Shown here: positions 18,546-27,541 of the stretch, one piece after another
How positions within the stretch are numbered: the stretch's first letter is position 1
Layout of the letters: the number at the start of each line of letters is the position of its first letter
DNA from: JAASSS01 sp021767745
GTDB taxonomy: Bacteria > Pseudomonadota > Gammaproteobacteria > UBA5335
NCBI GenBank assembly: GCA_034189165.1
Contig: JAXHVN010000003.1
Coordinates: forward strand, 173,953-237,952
Length of the DNA stretch: 64,000 nt
Direction of reading: 5' to 3'
Position numbers and translations under genes: made by a program
Notes under the pieces: generated by a model
Seen by the model: the letters and a program-made list of their open reading frames with translations, nothing else
Database searches by the model: none
What the model was told of the DNA's origin: nothing

Positions 18546-18622
18546 TCCCGCTCGCTTGCAATCTTCCTGCCGGCGCGGCACTGTTCGGCCGCAGAAGCGA
18601 GAGGCTGTGTGGAGGGGCAGGC

Positions 18623-19489
18623 ATGGCAGCCAATACCGGAAAAGATTACGAAAGCGCGATCATCGACTACTACGACAGCTGCGAGATCGACTATCGCATG
18701 CTGTGGCGGCTCGATCGCTGCATGGCGCTGCACTACGGCTACTGGGATGAAACCACCAAGGGGGTTTCCGACGCGTTGCTGCGGGAGAACCAGATCCTCG
18801 CCGAGCGGGCCGGCATCACGGCCGACGATGTGGTGCTCGATGCCGGCTGCGGCGTCGGCGGCAGTGCCATCTGGCTGGCCCGGGAGCAGGGCTGCCAAGT
18901 GACCGGCATCACGCTCAGCCAGAAGCAGGTCGACAGCGCCGCCGCCAATGCCCGCAAGCACGGCGTCGCCGACAAGGTACGCTTCGAGCGTCGCGACTTC
19001 ACCGCGACCGGCTATCCGGACGCCAGCTTCGATGTCGTCTGGGCCGTGGAGGCGGTCTGCCATGCCGAGGACAAGCGGGATTTCATCCGCGAGGCCTATC
19101 GGGTGCTCAAGCCCGGCGGTCGCCTGATCCTGGCGGACTTCTTTGCTGCCAAGGCGGACTTCGCGCCCGATGAACAGCAGCTGATGGATGAATGGGTGCA
19201 TGGCTGGTCGGTGAAGGCACTGGCCTACAGCGGCGATTTCCGCGCGGGGCTGGAGGAGACCGGCTTCGACGAGATCAGCATGCAGGATGCGACCGAGCAC
19301 GTCCGGCCAAGCGCGAAGCGACTGTACACGTACGCCATGCTGTCCCGCTGGGGCGGCAAGATCCTGAAGTTCCTTCGGATTCGCAGTGATACGCAGGATG
19401 GCAACGTGCGCGCCGTGCACCGCCAGTGGTTCGCGCTGAACCGCGGCCTGTGGCACTACGGCATCTTCCAGGGCCGCAAGCCGGCGTGA
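18623..19489 (+). CDS. Class I SAM-dependent methyltransferase
   Basis: This 288-residue soluble methyltransferase has the SAM motif I VVLDAGCGVGGSA, motif II-like DFTATGYPDASFDVVWAVEAVCHAED and post-II YRVLKPGGRLILADFF. The arrangement, with an N-terminal helical YYD block and HYGYW, resembles the tocopherol/sterol C-methyltransferase and small-molecule methyltransferase group. The substrate cannot be told from sequence. GAGGGG lies close before the start. It lies between oxyR and hemB but shares no obvious pathway with them; in Pseudomonas this position next to oxyR is different, so it may be lineage-specific. Confidence 0.85.
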   Translation: MAANTGKDYESAIIDYYDSCEIDYRMLWRLDRCMALHYGYWDETTKGVSDALLRENQILAERAGITADDVVLDAGCGVGGSAIWLAREQGCQVTGITLSQKQVDSAAANARKHGVADKVRFERRDFTATGYPDASFDVVWAVEAVCHAEDKRDFIREAYRVLKPGGRLILADFFAAKADFAPDEQQLMDEWVHGWSVKALAYSGDFRAGLEETGFDEISMQDATEHVRPSAKRLYTYAMLSRWGGKILKFLRIRSDTQDGNVRAVHRQWFALNRGLWHYGIFQGRKPA

Positions 19490-19553
19490 GACCCCAGCCT
19501 GCCCCCGGCACCTTCGTCGGCGCGGGTCTTGCCGGATTCGGCGGGACACGCGG

Positions 19554-20555
19554 ATGACGCGGCGCTTCCCGGCAACGCGGCTGCGGCGCCTGCGCCAGCA
19601 GGCGTTCTCCCGGCGCTTGGTGGGCGAGCATCGCCTCGCGGCGGATGACCTCATCTACCCGGTGTTCATCGTCGAGGGCGAGAATCGCCGGGAGCCGATC
19701 GGCGCGATGCCGGACGTCGAGCGCCGCTCGCTCGACTGCCTGGTGGCGGATCTGGCACCGCTCGTTGAGCGCGGCCTGCCGGCCGTGGCGCTCTTCCCCT
19801 CGATCGATCCGCTGCGCAAGACGCCGGAGGGTGAGATCGCCTGTGAGGCCGACGGCCTGGTACAGCGGGCGGTCCGTCAGCTCAAGGCGACCTTTCCGCA
19901 GCTCGGCGTCATCACCGACGTGGCTCTCGACCCCTACACCACGCACGGGCAGGACGGGGTGCTCGGCCCCGGCGGCGAGGTGCTGAACGACCAGACCGTG
20001 ACGATGCTGGTCCGCCAGGCGCTCTCCCACGCGCAGGCCGGTGCCGACATCGTCGCACCGTCGGACATGATGGACGGGCGCATCGGCGCCATCCGGGAGG
20101 CGCTCGAGCAGGGCGGCTACGTGCGCACCGGCATCCTCGCCTACGCCGCCAAGTATGCCTCGGGCTTCTACGGGCCCTTCCGCGAGGCCGTGGGTTCGGC
20201 GGCTGGACTGGGCAAGGCGGACAAGAAGACCTATCAGATGGATCCGGCGAACCTCGACGAGGCGCTGCAGGAGGTCGCGCTGGATCTTGCCGAGGGTGCC
20301 GATGCAGTGATGGTCAAGCCGGGCCTGCCGTATCTGGACGTGGTGCGGCAGGTGAAGGATCACTTCCGGGTGCCGGTGTTCGCCTACCAGGTCAGCGGCG
20401 AATACGCGATGCTCAAGGCCGCCGCCGCGCAAGGCTGGCTGGACGAGCGCGCCGTGGTCATGGAATCGCTGCTCTGTCTGCGCCGGGCCGGCGCCGACGC
20501 AGTGCTGACCTACTTCGCCCCGCAGGTCCTGGCCTGGCTGGACGAGGGCGCATGA
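19554..20555 (+). CDS. hemB: Porphobilinogen synthase (ALA dehydratase)
   Basis: This 333-residue enzyme condenses two 5-aminolevulinate molecules to porphobilinogen. The Schiff-base Lys255 is in VMVKPGLPYLD and the second catalytic Lys is in AYAAKYASGFYGPFR. The region that binds zinc through cysteines in E. coli reads TDVALDPYTTHGQDG, with Asp and no Cys, so this is the Mg-dependent Pseudomonas type. It overlaps aroE by four bases (ATGA), suggesting coupled translation. Confidence 0.97.
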   Translation: MTRRFPATRLRRLRQQAFSRRLVGEHRLAADDLIYPVFIVEGENRREPIGAMPDVERRSLDCLVADLAPLVERGLPAVALFPSIDPLRKTPEGEIACEADGLVQRAVRQLKATFPQLGVITDVALDPYTTHGQDGVLGPGGEVLNDQTVTMLVRQALSHAQAGADIVAPSDMMDGRIGAIREALEQGGYVRTGILAYAAKYASGFYGPFREAVGSAAGLGKADKKTYQMDPANLDEALQEVALDLAEGADAVMVKPGLPYLDVVRQVKDHFRVPVFAYQVSGEYAMLKAAAAQGWLDERAVVMESLLCLRRAGADAVLTYFAPQVLAWLDEGA

Positions 20556-21367
20556 CGGCGCGCTACGCGGTGGTGGGCCATCCGGTGGCGCACAGCAAGT
20601 CGCCGCTGATCCACCAGGCGTTCGCGACACAGCTTGGCCGGGTGCTCAGCTATGAGACGATCGATGCGCCGCCGGGCGATTTCGCCCACGTGGTGCGGCA
20701 GTTCCGGCAGACCGGCGGGGCCGGACTGAACGTGACGGTGCCCTACAAGCAGGAGGCCTACGCCCTGGCCGAGCAGGTCTCGCCGCGGGCCGAGCAGGCT
20801 GGGGCGGTGAACACGCTGGCCTGGGCCGACGGTCCGCTGACCGGCGACAATACCGACGGCATCGGCCTGCTGCGTGACCTGACGCACAACCAGCGGCTGA
20901 CGCTCGCCGGCCGGCGGCTGCTGGTGCTCGGTGCCGGCGGCGCCGCCCGGGGCATCCTCGGGCCACTGCTGGAGGCGGGGCCGGCGGCGGTGCAGCTGGT
21001 CAACCGCACGGCCCAGCGGGCGCGGGACCTGGCCGCCCTGTTCCGTCCGCTCGGGCCGGTGGCCGGCGGCGGCTGGGAGGATGCCGCCGGCGAGGGCGCC
21101 TGGGATCTGATCATCAACGCCACCGCTGCGAGCCTGGAGGGCCAGGTGCCGCCCGTGCCGGCCCGGGTCGTGACCGACCGCACCGTGTGCTACGACCTCG
21201 CCTATGCGGACGGGCCGACGGTCTTCCTGCAGTGGGCGCAGGCAGCCGGCGCCGCGCGGGTGGTCGACGGGCTGGGCATGCTGGTGGAGCAGGCGGCCGC
21301 CGCCTTCGTGCTCTGGCATGGTGTGCGGCCGGACACGGCCGCGGTGATCGAGGCGCTGCGCCGCTAG
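20552..21367 (+). CDS. aroE: Shikimate dehydrogenase (NADP)
   Basis: This 271-residue enzyme reduces 3-dehydroshikimate in aromatic amino acid synthesis. Shikimate-site motifs NVTVPYKQEA and AGAVNTLAW (catalytic Lys in the first) and DNTDGIGLL are present, then the NADP-binding VLGAGGAARGILGPLL and NRTAQRA. Length matches the family. Its stop shares the palindrome CTAG with the gorA stop on the other strand, so there is no spacer or terminator between them. Confidence 0.97.
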   Translation: MTARYAVVGHPVAHSKSPLIHQAFATQLGRVLSYETIDAPPGDFAHVVRQFRQTGGAGLNVTVPYKQEAYALAEQVSPRAEQAGAVNTLAWADGPLTGDNTDGIGLLRDLTHNQRLTLAGRRLLVLGAGGAARGILGPLLEAGPAAVQLVNRTAQRARDLAALFRPLGPVAGGGWEDAAGEGAWDLIINATAASLEGQVPPVPARVVTDRTVCYDLAYADGPTVFLQWAQAAGAARVVDGLGMLVEQAAAAFVLWHGVRPDTAAVIEALRR

Positions 21368-22722
21368 CGCAACGTCACCAGTTCCTCGCCGCTGGTCGGG
21401 TGGATGGCCAGCGTCGCGTCGAGGTCTTTCTTGGTGGCCCCCATCTGCAGGGCCACCGCGAAGCCCTGCAGGATCTCGTCGGCATCCCGGCCGATCAGGT
21501 GCAGGCCGACGACGCGCTCCTCGGCGCCGGCAACGATCACCTTCATCTGTGTGGCCACCTTGTGCTCGGTCAGCGCGTAGTACAGCGGGTTGAAGCGCGT
21601 GTGGTAGACGCGCACCGTCTCGCCATGGCGCTCGCGCGCCTGCTCTTCACCCAGACCCACCGTGCCGATCGGCGGATGGCTGAAGATGACGGTGGGAATC
21701 AGTGTCAGCGGCGGCCAGGCGGCGGGCTCGGCACCGAACAGATCGTCGGCCAGCCGGCGGCCACGGTCGATGGCGACGGGGGTGAGCGCTGGCTGGCCGC
21801 AGACGTCGCCGACGGCGTACAGGCCGGGCACGTTCGTGCGCTGACGCGCGTCGACCGCGACGAACCCGGCTGTGTCCAGGGCGACGCCGGCAGCTTCGGG
21901 CGCGAGGGCGGCGTGGGCAGGTGCGCGACCGGTCGCCCAGATCAGGCTGTCGAACGGTCCATGGGCGATGCCGTCGGCGGTGTGCAGCGAGAGCGAGCCG
22001 TCGGTTTCCTCCTCCGCGCCGGCCAGGCGGATCTTGCTGTGGATCGAGATGCCGGCGTGGCGCATGTGTGCCATCAGCGCCTCGCCGAGCATGGGATCGA
22101 AGTCGCGCAGCACCCGTTCGCTCCGCAGGATCAGCGTCACGTCCGAGCCGAGCGCCGCGAGCAGCCCGGCAAGCTCGACGGCGATGTAGCCGCCGCCGAC
22201 GATACCGACCCTCGCCGGCTGCTGCCCCAGGGCGAAGAAGCCATCCGAATCGATGCCGAGTTCCCGGCCGGCGAGGACTGGCCGCCGTGGCGTCGTGCCG
22301 GTGGCGATCAGGACGTGCGGTGCCCGCAGCTCCGCCTCACCGGCCTGTACCCGGCCAGGCCCCAGCAGCCGGCCGGACGTCGCGAAGCAGTGCACATCCC
22401 GGCTGGCGAGCTGGTCCGCGTAGATGCCGTTCAGTCGCCGCAGGTAGGCTTCGCGCCGCGCCACCAGCGCTGCCCAGTCCGGCGGCCCGGCCGGTGCCGG
22501 AGCGAAGCCGTAGGCCGGCGCCAGCTGACGCGCCTCGGCCAGGCCGGCGGCATACCACATGAGCTTTTTCGGCACGCAGCCGACGTTGACGCACGTACCC
22601 CCCAGCCGCGCCGGTTCGAGCAAGGCGACCCGCGCGCCATGTTCGGCCGCTCGCTTTGCCGCCGCCAGGCCGCCGCTGCCGCCGCCGATGACGATGAAAT
22701 CGAAGTCCATTGCAGTGCGCAT
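21364..22722 (-). CDS. gorA: Glutathione-disulfide reductase
   Basis: This 452-residue homodimeric flavoprotein keeps glutathione reduced with NADPH. It has the FAD motif IVIGGGSGGLAAAKRA, the redox disulfide GTCVNVGCVPKK, the nucleotide-binding GGGYIAVELAGLLAALG followed by Arg residues (NADPH preference), and the C-terminal HPTSGEE with the catalytic His-Glu pair. GGGAG lies six bases before the start ATG at 22722. It is divergent from prlC over 68 bases. In many bacteria gor is an OxyR target, and oxyR is 3 kb away. Confidence 0.96.
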   Translation of the reverse strand: MRTAMDFDFIVIGGGSGGLAAAKRAAEHGARVALLEPARLGGTCVNVGCVPKKLMWYAAGLAEARQLAPAYGFAPAPAGPPDWAALVARREAYLRRLNGIYADQLASRDVHCFATSGRLLGPGRVQAGEAELRAPHVLIATGTTPRRPVLAGRELGIDSDGFFALGQQPARVGIVGGGYIAVELAGLLAALGSDVTLILRSERVLRDFDPMLGEALMAHMRHAGISIHSKIRLAGAEEETDGSLSLHTADGIAHGPFDSLIWATGRAPAHAALAPEAAGVALDTAGFVAVDARQRTNVPGLYAVGDVCGQPALTPVAIDRGRRLADDLFGAEPAAWPPLTLIPTVIFSHPPIGTVGLGEEQARERHGETVRVYHTRFNPLYYALTEHKVATQMKVIVAGAEERVVGLHLIGRDADEILQGFAVALQMGATKKDLDATLAIHPTSGEELVTLR

Positions 22723-22790
22723 GGGCGCTCCCGGCTGCCAGCGGCGGCCATGCTAGAGTACCCGGTCGTCTCCCGCCACCGGTCCCGTCC

Positions 22791-24836
22791 ATGTCCAATC
22801 CTCTGCTCGCGCTTGCCGATCTGGTGCCGTTTTCCGCGCTGGAGCCGGCCCACGCCGAACCCGCCGTGCGCACGGTGATCGAACAGAATCGGGAGTGTCT
22901 GGAGGCGGTACTGGCGCAGCCCGAGCGGAGCTGGGCTGCAGTCGTCGCGCCGCTGGAGGCGATGGACGATCGCCTGGAGCGGGTATTCGCGCCGGTCAGC
23001 CACCTGCACTCGGTAGTCGACTCGCCCGGTTGGCGCGCGGCCTACGACGCCTGCCTGCCGCAGCTGAGTGACTATGGCACCGAGCTCGGCCAGCGCACGG
23101 AGCTGCAGCAGGCCTTCCAGGCCGTGGCCGACGCACCGACCTTCGCCGACTGCACGCCGGTGCAGCGGCGGGTGGTCGAGAACACCCTGCGCGACTTCCG
23201 CCTGGGCGGCGTCGATCTGCCGCCGGCCGAGAAGGCCCGTTTCAAGGAGATCATGCAGCGGCTGTCGGAGCTCGGTTCGAAGTTCCAGCAGCAGCTGCTG
23301 GACGCCACCCAGGCCTGGCACAAGCACGTGCCGGATGTCGGTGCACTGCGTGGTGTGCCGGAGAGCGGCCTCGAACTGCTCGCCCAGGCGGCGACGCAGC
23401 GCGAACTGCCCGGCTATCTGATCACGCTGGAGCAGCCGAGCTATCTGACGGTAATGCTGCACGCCGAGGATCGAGCGTTGCGCCGGGAGGTTTACGAGGC
23501 ATACGTCACCCGCGCCTCGGAACTCGGTCCCCAGGCGGGGCAGTTCGACAACCAGCCGGTCATGGCCGAAATCCTTGCCCTGCGGCACGAGGCGGCCCGA
23601 CTGATCGGCTTTGCGAACTACGCCGAGGAGTCGTTGTTCAGCAAGATGGCGCCGGACGTGGCGAGTGTAGAGTCCTTCCTGCGCGAGTTGGCCCAGCGGG
23701 CCCGCCCGGCGGCGGCCCGGGAATTCGCCGAGCTGGCCGAGTTCGCGCAGCAGCGTGACGGGCTGTCCTCGCTGGCGGCATGGGATGTGGGTTTCTATGG
23801 CGAGCGCCTGCGCGAGGCGCGCTATGAGCTCTCCGAGGAAGCGCTGCGCCCGTACTTCCCGATCGATCGGGTGCTGCAGGGCATGTTCGAGCTGGTCGGG
23901 CAGCTCTACGGCCTGCGGGTGGAGGCGATGCGCGGCGTCGACGTCTGGCATCCGGACGTGCGCGTCTTCCGCATCCGCGGCGAGGACGGCGAGGTGCGCG
24001 GCGTTTTCTACACCGACCTGTTCGCCCGCACCGGCAAGCGCGGCGGCGCCTGGATGGCCGATCTGGCCGGTCGTCGGCGGCTGCCGGAGACGGGCGGGAT
24101 CCAGGTGCCGGTGGCTACCCTGACCTGCAACTTCACGCCGCCGGTCGGCGAGCGGCCGGCACTGCTGACCCACGACGAGGTGCTGACGCTCTTCCACGAG
24201 TTCGGCCACGGGCTGCACCACATGCTCACGCGGGTCGAGCACCTCGCCGTCTCCGGCATCAACGGTGTGGAATGGGATGCGGTCGAGTTGCCGAGCCAGT
24301 TCATGGAGAACTGGTGCTGGCAGCGCGAGGTCATCGACATGATCAGCGGCCATGTCGACAGCGGCGAGCGCCTGCCGCAGGCGCTGTTCGAGCGGCTGCT
24401 GGCCACGCGCACCTTCCAGGCCGGCATGCACACCGTGCGCCAGCTCGAGTTCGCGCTGTTCGACCTGCGGCTGCACCGCGACTTCGACCCGGCGAGCGGC
24501 CCGCGGATCTATGAGACGCTCACCGCGGTGCGCGATGAGGTGTCCGTGGTGCCGGTGCCGGCATGGAACCGCTTTCCGAACAGCTTCGGGCACATCTTCG
24601 GCGGCGGCTACGCCGCCGGCTACTACAGCTACAAATGGGCGGAGGTACTCTCCGCGGATGCGTTCGCCGCCTTCGAGGAGGCCGGCATCTTCGATCCGCA
24701 GACCGGTCGGCGTTTCCTGGAGTCGGTGCTCGAGCAGGGTGGCTCGAAGGATGCGCTGGCGTTGTTCGTCGAGTTCCGCGGCCGGGAGCCGCAGATCGAG
24801 GCGCTGCTGCGCCACCACGGCCTGAGCGCGGCCTGA
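22791..24836 (+). CDS. prlC: Oligopeptidase A (M3 zinc metallopeptidase)
   Basis: This 681-residue cytosolic thimet-family peptidase degrades peptides, including cleaved signal peptides. The zinc motif HEFGH starts at His469, with Glu470 catalytic, and the third ligand lies in the downstream GVEWDAVELPSQFMENW helix. Substrate-binding tyrosines lie in the glycine-rich GHIFGGGYAAGYYSYKW. Length matches E. coli OpdA (680). MSNPLLAL is chosen as start; the open frame to 22710 overlaps gorA and is rejected. It is directly followed by xthA with a one-base overlap. Confidence 0.96.
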   Translation: MSNPLLALADLVPFSALEPAHAEPAVRTVIEQNRECLEAVLAQPERSWAAVVAPLEAMDDRLERVFAPVSHLHSVVDSPGWRAAYDACLPQLSDYGTELGQRTELQQAFQAVADAPTFADCTPVQRRVVENTLRDFRLGGVDLPPAEKARFKEIMQRLSELGSKFQQQLLDATQAWHKHVPDVGALRGVPESGLELLAQAATQRELPGYLITLEQPSYLTVMLHAEDRALRREVYEAYVTRASELGPQAGQFDNQPVMAEILALRHEAARLIGFANYAEESLFSKMAPDVASVESFLRELAQRARPAAAREFAELAEFAQQRDGLSSLAAWDVGFYGERLREARYELSEEALRPYFPIDRVLQGMFELVGQLYGLRVEAMRGVDVWHPDVRVFRIRGEDGEVRGVFYTDLFARTGKRGGAWMADLAGRRRLPETGGIQVPVATLTCNFTPPVGERPALLTHDEVLTLFHEFGHGLHHMLTRVEHLAVSGINGVEWDAVELPSQFMENWCWQREVIDMISGHVDSGERLPQALFERLLATRTFQAGMHTVRQLEFALFDLRLHRDFDPASGPRIYETLTAVRDEVSVVPVPAWNRFPNSFGHIFGGGYAAGYYSYKWAEVLSADAFAAFEEAGIFDPQTGRRFLESVLEQGGSKDALALFVEFRGREPQIEALLRHHGLSAA

Positions 24837-25606
24837 TGCAGCTGGCCAGCTGGAACGTCAACTCGATCAACGTCCGGCTGCCGCAGGTGCTCGCCTATCT
24901 GGAAGAGGGCTCGCTCGACCTGCTGGCGTTGCAGGAAACGAAGGTGCCGGACGGGCGCTTCCCGCGCGAGGCGTTCGCCGAGGCCGGCTGGCAGGTGCTG
25001 GCGAGCGGCCAGAACAGCTACAACGGCGTTGCGATCCTCAGCCGCGAGCCGGCGCGCGAGGTGGTGCTGGAGCTGCCCGAGTTCGCCGATCCGCAGCGGC
25101 GGGTACTGGCGGCGAGCTTCGGCGAGCTGCGGCTGATCAATCTGTACGTGCCGAACGGGCAGGCGGTGGACAGCCCGAAGTACGCCTACAAGCTGGCGTG
25201 GCTGGCGGCACTGGAGCGCTTCCTCCAGACGGAGCTGGCGACCCATGGGGCGCTCGCGGTGGTCGGTGATTTCAACATCGCACCGGCGCCTGCCGATGTG
25301 CACGATCCGGCAGCCTGGGAGGGCAGGGTCCTGTTCAGTGAGCCGGAACGGGCGGCGCTCGGGCGCCTGCTGGATCTGGGGCTGGTGGACAGCTTCCGGC
25401 TGTTCAGCCAACCGGCTGGCAGTTTTTCCTGGTGGGACTATCGGCTGAACAGTTTCCGCCGCGGGAGGGGGCTGCGCATCGATCTGGCACTGTTGAGCCG
25501 GCCGCTGGCTGCCCGCTGCCGCGCCTCGAGCATCGATGCCGACTGGCGGGCGCAGGAGCGGCCATCGGATCATGCGCCGGTGCGGGTGGAGCTGGCCGAC
25601 GCCTGA
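24836..25606 (+). CDS. xthA: Exodeoxyribonuclease III / AP endonuclease
   Basis: This 256-residue Mg-dependent nuclease of the EEP fold repairs abasic sites. Catalytic motifs are ASWNVNSIN, LLALQETKV (metal-binding Glu), INLYVPNG, VGDFNIAP and the C-terminal SDHAPV with the catalytic Asp-His. The ATG overlaps the last base of the prlC stop (TGATG), so the pair is likely one operon. It ends 19 bases before the stop of the convergent reductase gene; no terminator hairpin is visible. Confidence 0.95.
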   Translation: MQLASWNVNSINVRLPQVLAYLEEGSLDLLALQETKVPDGRFPREAFAEAGWQVLASGQNSYNGVAILSREPAREVVLELPEFADPQRRVLAASFGELRLINLYVPNGQAVDSPKYAYKLAWLAALERFLQTELATHGALAVVGDFNIAPAPADVHDPAAWEGRVLFSEPERAALGRLLDLGLVDSFRLFSQPAGSFSWWDYRLNSFRRGRGLRIDLALLSRPLAARCRASSIDADWRAQERPSDHAPVRVELADA

Positions 25607-25625
25607 ATCGCCTTCCGCCGAGGGA

Positions 25626-26696
25626 TCAGGCGCTCAGTCGCGCCGCGTGGCTCTTGTCCAGGAACTTGTCGAAGTGGATGTTGGCGGGGCCGATGCCCTG
25701 CGCCTGCAGTTCGGCGATCGCCGCATCGAGCATCGGCGGCGGACCGCACATGTAGGCGTGGTATTCGCTGAGGTTGCGTCCGCCCTCCTGCAGGAACGCG
25801 GTGACCAGCCCACGGCGTCCCGGCCAGTCGCTGTCCTCAGGTTCTTCCGAGAGCACCGGCACGAACTCGAAGCGTCCCTGCCACTGCTCAGCGATCTGCG
25901 CCATCTCCGCCTCGCAGTACAGGTCCTGCTGCGTGCGGGCGCCGTAGAGATAGGTGCAGTCCCGCTGCACGCCCTCCACCACGGCCTGCTCCAGCAGTGC
26001 CTTGAGCGGTGCCATGCCACTGCCGCCGGCGACGCAAAGCATCGGTGCGTCATTCGGCCGCAGCCAGAAGTCGCCGCCGGGTCCGGCCACGGTCAGTTCC
26101 GTCCCCTCCCGTGCGCCGCCGTGCAGCCATTCGGTGAAGGCGCCGCCCGGCACTTTGCGCACGTGGAAGACCACGCGGCGATTGCCGCCCGGCTCGGGGC
26201 GGCCGGCGAACGAATAGGAGCGATGCTCGGCGATCACGCCGGGCACGGTGAGGTCGGCGTACTGCCCCGCCCGGTAGGAGAGCGGCCCGTCGAGCTCGAT
26301 GGTCAGCTGCAGGATGTCGTGCGTCAGTGGCGCCACAGCGCTGATGCGGCCGCTGCGCGTGATTCGTTCCTCGGCGCTGGCCGTCAGGTCGAGATCGTCC
26401 ACGGCGATGCTCAGGTCGCTGCGGGCGACGGCCTGGCAGGAGAGAATGTAGTTCTGCTGCAGCTGCTCTGGCGTCAGCAGATAGGTCTTGTCGGTGTATT
26501 CCTTGACCTTGCCGTCGAGCAGGCGAACCTTGCAGGTGCCGCAGCCGCCGACCCGGCAGCTGTAGGGGATGGGGATGCCCGCATCCAGCGCCGCGGTAAG
26601 CAGGAAGGTCTTGTTGTCGACTTCGATGGGTTCGGCGACGCCTTCGATCCGGAGCTTGAAAGGGCCGTTATCGCGCTTGAATAGCTTGCCGAACAT
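25626..26696 (-). CDS. Ferredoxin-domain FAD/NAD reductase
   Basis: This 356-residue protein is a [2Fe-2S] ferredoxin fused to a ferredoxin-NADP-reductase module. Plant-type cluster ligands are Cys47, Cys52, Cys55 and Cys87. The flavin motif HRSYSFAGRP and NAD(P) motif CVAGGSGMAPLKALL follow, ending with CGPPPMLDAA. Such proteins pass electrons from NADH to multicomponent mono- or dioxygenases, or to P450-like partners. No oxygenase lies nearby, so the partner is unknown. GAGGAT lies five bases before the chosen start. It is downstream of a tetR gene, with a palindrome between the two. Confidence 0.88.
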   Translation of the reverse strand: MFGKLFKRDNGPFKLRIEGVAEPIEVDNKTFLLTAALDAGIPIPYSCRVGGCGTCKVRLLDGKVKEYTDKTYLLTPEQLQQNYILSCQAVARSDLSIAVDDLDLTASAEERITRSGRISAVAPLTHDILQLTIELDGPLSYRAGQYADLTVPGVIAEHRSYSFAGRPEPGGNRRVVFHVRKVPGGAFTEWLHGGAREGTELTVAGPGGDFWLRPNDAPMLCVAGGSGMAPLKALLEQAVVEGVQRDCTYLYGARTQQDLYCEAEMAQIAEQWQGRFEFVPVLSEEPEDSDWPGRRGLVTAFLQEGGRNLSEYHAYMCGPPPMLDAAIAELQAQGIGPANIHFDKFLDKSHAARLSA

Positions 26697-26775
26697 GCAA
26701 TCCTCACCACTGACCGGTGTGAGCGGGCGACGAGTCCGGAGGCCGTCCGCCACCTCGTGCGTCGAAGATGGCCGA

Positions 26776-26789
26776 CACTACAAGTAGTG
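26776..26789. promoter_or_regulatory. Inverted repeat, candidate TetR operator
   Basis: CACTAC-AA-GTAGTG is a perfect 6-bp inverted repeat with a two-base centre, in the 104-base gap between the tetR stop and the reductase start. A second small palindrome, GCTTTGAAAGC (26789-26799), abuts it. Position upstream of the reductase fits an operator for the adjacent TetR protein; too short to be a convincing terminator. Confidence 0.45.
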
Positions 26790-26800
26790 CTTTGAAAGCG

Positions 26801-27448
26801 TCAAGCGTGGCCGGAACGCCGCAGCAGGTCCGCCGGCGGCGTGGCCTGCATCGCCAGGAAGAAGGCGATGGCGATCTGGTGGAGGGCGTCGGCCGTCTGT
26901 TCGGCGGTCTCCGCCCGGGCCTGCGCAAAGGCGCCCTCGACAATCACGAACAGCGCCCGCGACAGCGGCCGGGGTGGCCCGTTGAACTGGAACTGGCCGC
27001 GCTGACGACCCTGCTCCAGCACATGGCCGATGAATTCCTCGGCTTCGACCCGCGCCCGGGCGCGAAAGTCCTTGACGAGCTGCTTGTCGGTGCGGCCGAT
27101 GCCGATCAGCAGCCCGGCGAGGCTGTCGAGGTGCTCGGAATCGTTCAGCGCGCTCTCGATGCCGAGGAAGAACAGGCGCATCTGCTCGCGCGGATCGTCG
27201 GTGGCCGCCATGGGCCCGTAGATGTGTGCCACCAAGAGCTTGCGCAGCCGCTTCAGGCACTCGACGAACAAGGCTTCCTTGTTCCGGTAGTACCAGTACA
27301 GGGCGCCCTTGCTGAGCTTGCAGGCCTTGGCGATCTGGTCGATCGACACGCCATCGTAGCCGTAGCGCCCGAACATGACGAAGGCCGTTTCGAGAATGCG
27401 TTCACCCGTGGCGGAGTCGGGCCCACGAGTGTTGGAATCGGTGCTCAT
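26801..27448 (-). CDS. TetR family transcriptional regulator
   Basis: This 215-residue repressor-type protein has the N-terminal TetR helix-turn-helix (ERILETAFVMFGRYGYDGVSI, then IAKACKLSKGALYWYYRNKEALF) at about residues 16-64 and a C-terminal ligand domain of no recognised subgroup. It is divergent from the DUF3592 gene and lies just upstream of the ferredoxin/FAD reductase on the same strand. By position it probably controls the reductase and itself; the ligand is unknown. Confidence 0.92.
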   Translation of the reverse strand: MSTDSNTRGPDSATGERILETAFVMFGRYGYDGVSIDQIAKACKLSKGALYWYYRNKEALFVECLKRLRKLLVAHIYGPMAATDDPREQMRLFFLGIESALNDSEHLDSLAGLLIGIGRTDKQLVKDFRARARVEAEEFIGHVLEQGRQRGQFQFNGPPRPLSRALFVIVEGAFAQARAETAEQTADALHQIAIAFFLAMQATPPADLLRRSGHA

Positions 27449-27471
27449 GGACGGGCGGGGATTCCGTCGTG

Positions 27472-27501
27472 TTGAGAGTCGGGCAAGTGTTCAAGTATGG
27501 T
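27472..27501 (+). promoter_or_regulatory. Candidate promoter for the DUF3592 gene
   Basis: TTGAGA (27472-27477) and TATGGT (27496-27501) are spaced by 18 bases on the plus strand in the 93-base divergent region. The spacer ends in CAAGTA, also found in the palindrome downstream of tetR, so the regulator might bind here weakly. Confidence 0.35.
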
Positions 27502-27541
27502 CTGCGCCGCGGAATTTAGCAACATTTGCAGGCTTTAGCGT

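Noticed and set aside
22431..24818. 795-codon minus-strand frame opposite prlC
   Set aside because: prlC has all M3 peptidase motifs; the opposite frame has no recognisable domain.
26776..26799. Palindromes after tetR as a Rho-independent terminator
   Set aside because: Stems are only 5-6 bp and AT-containing with no T-run; an operator is more likely.
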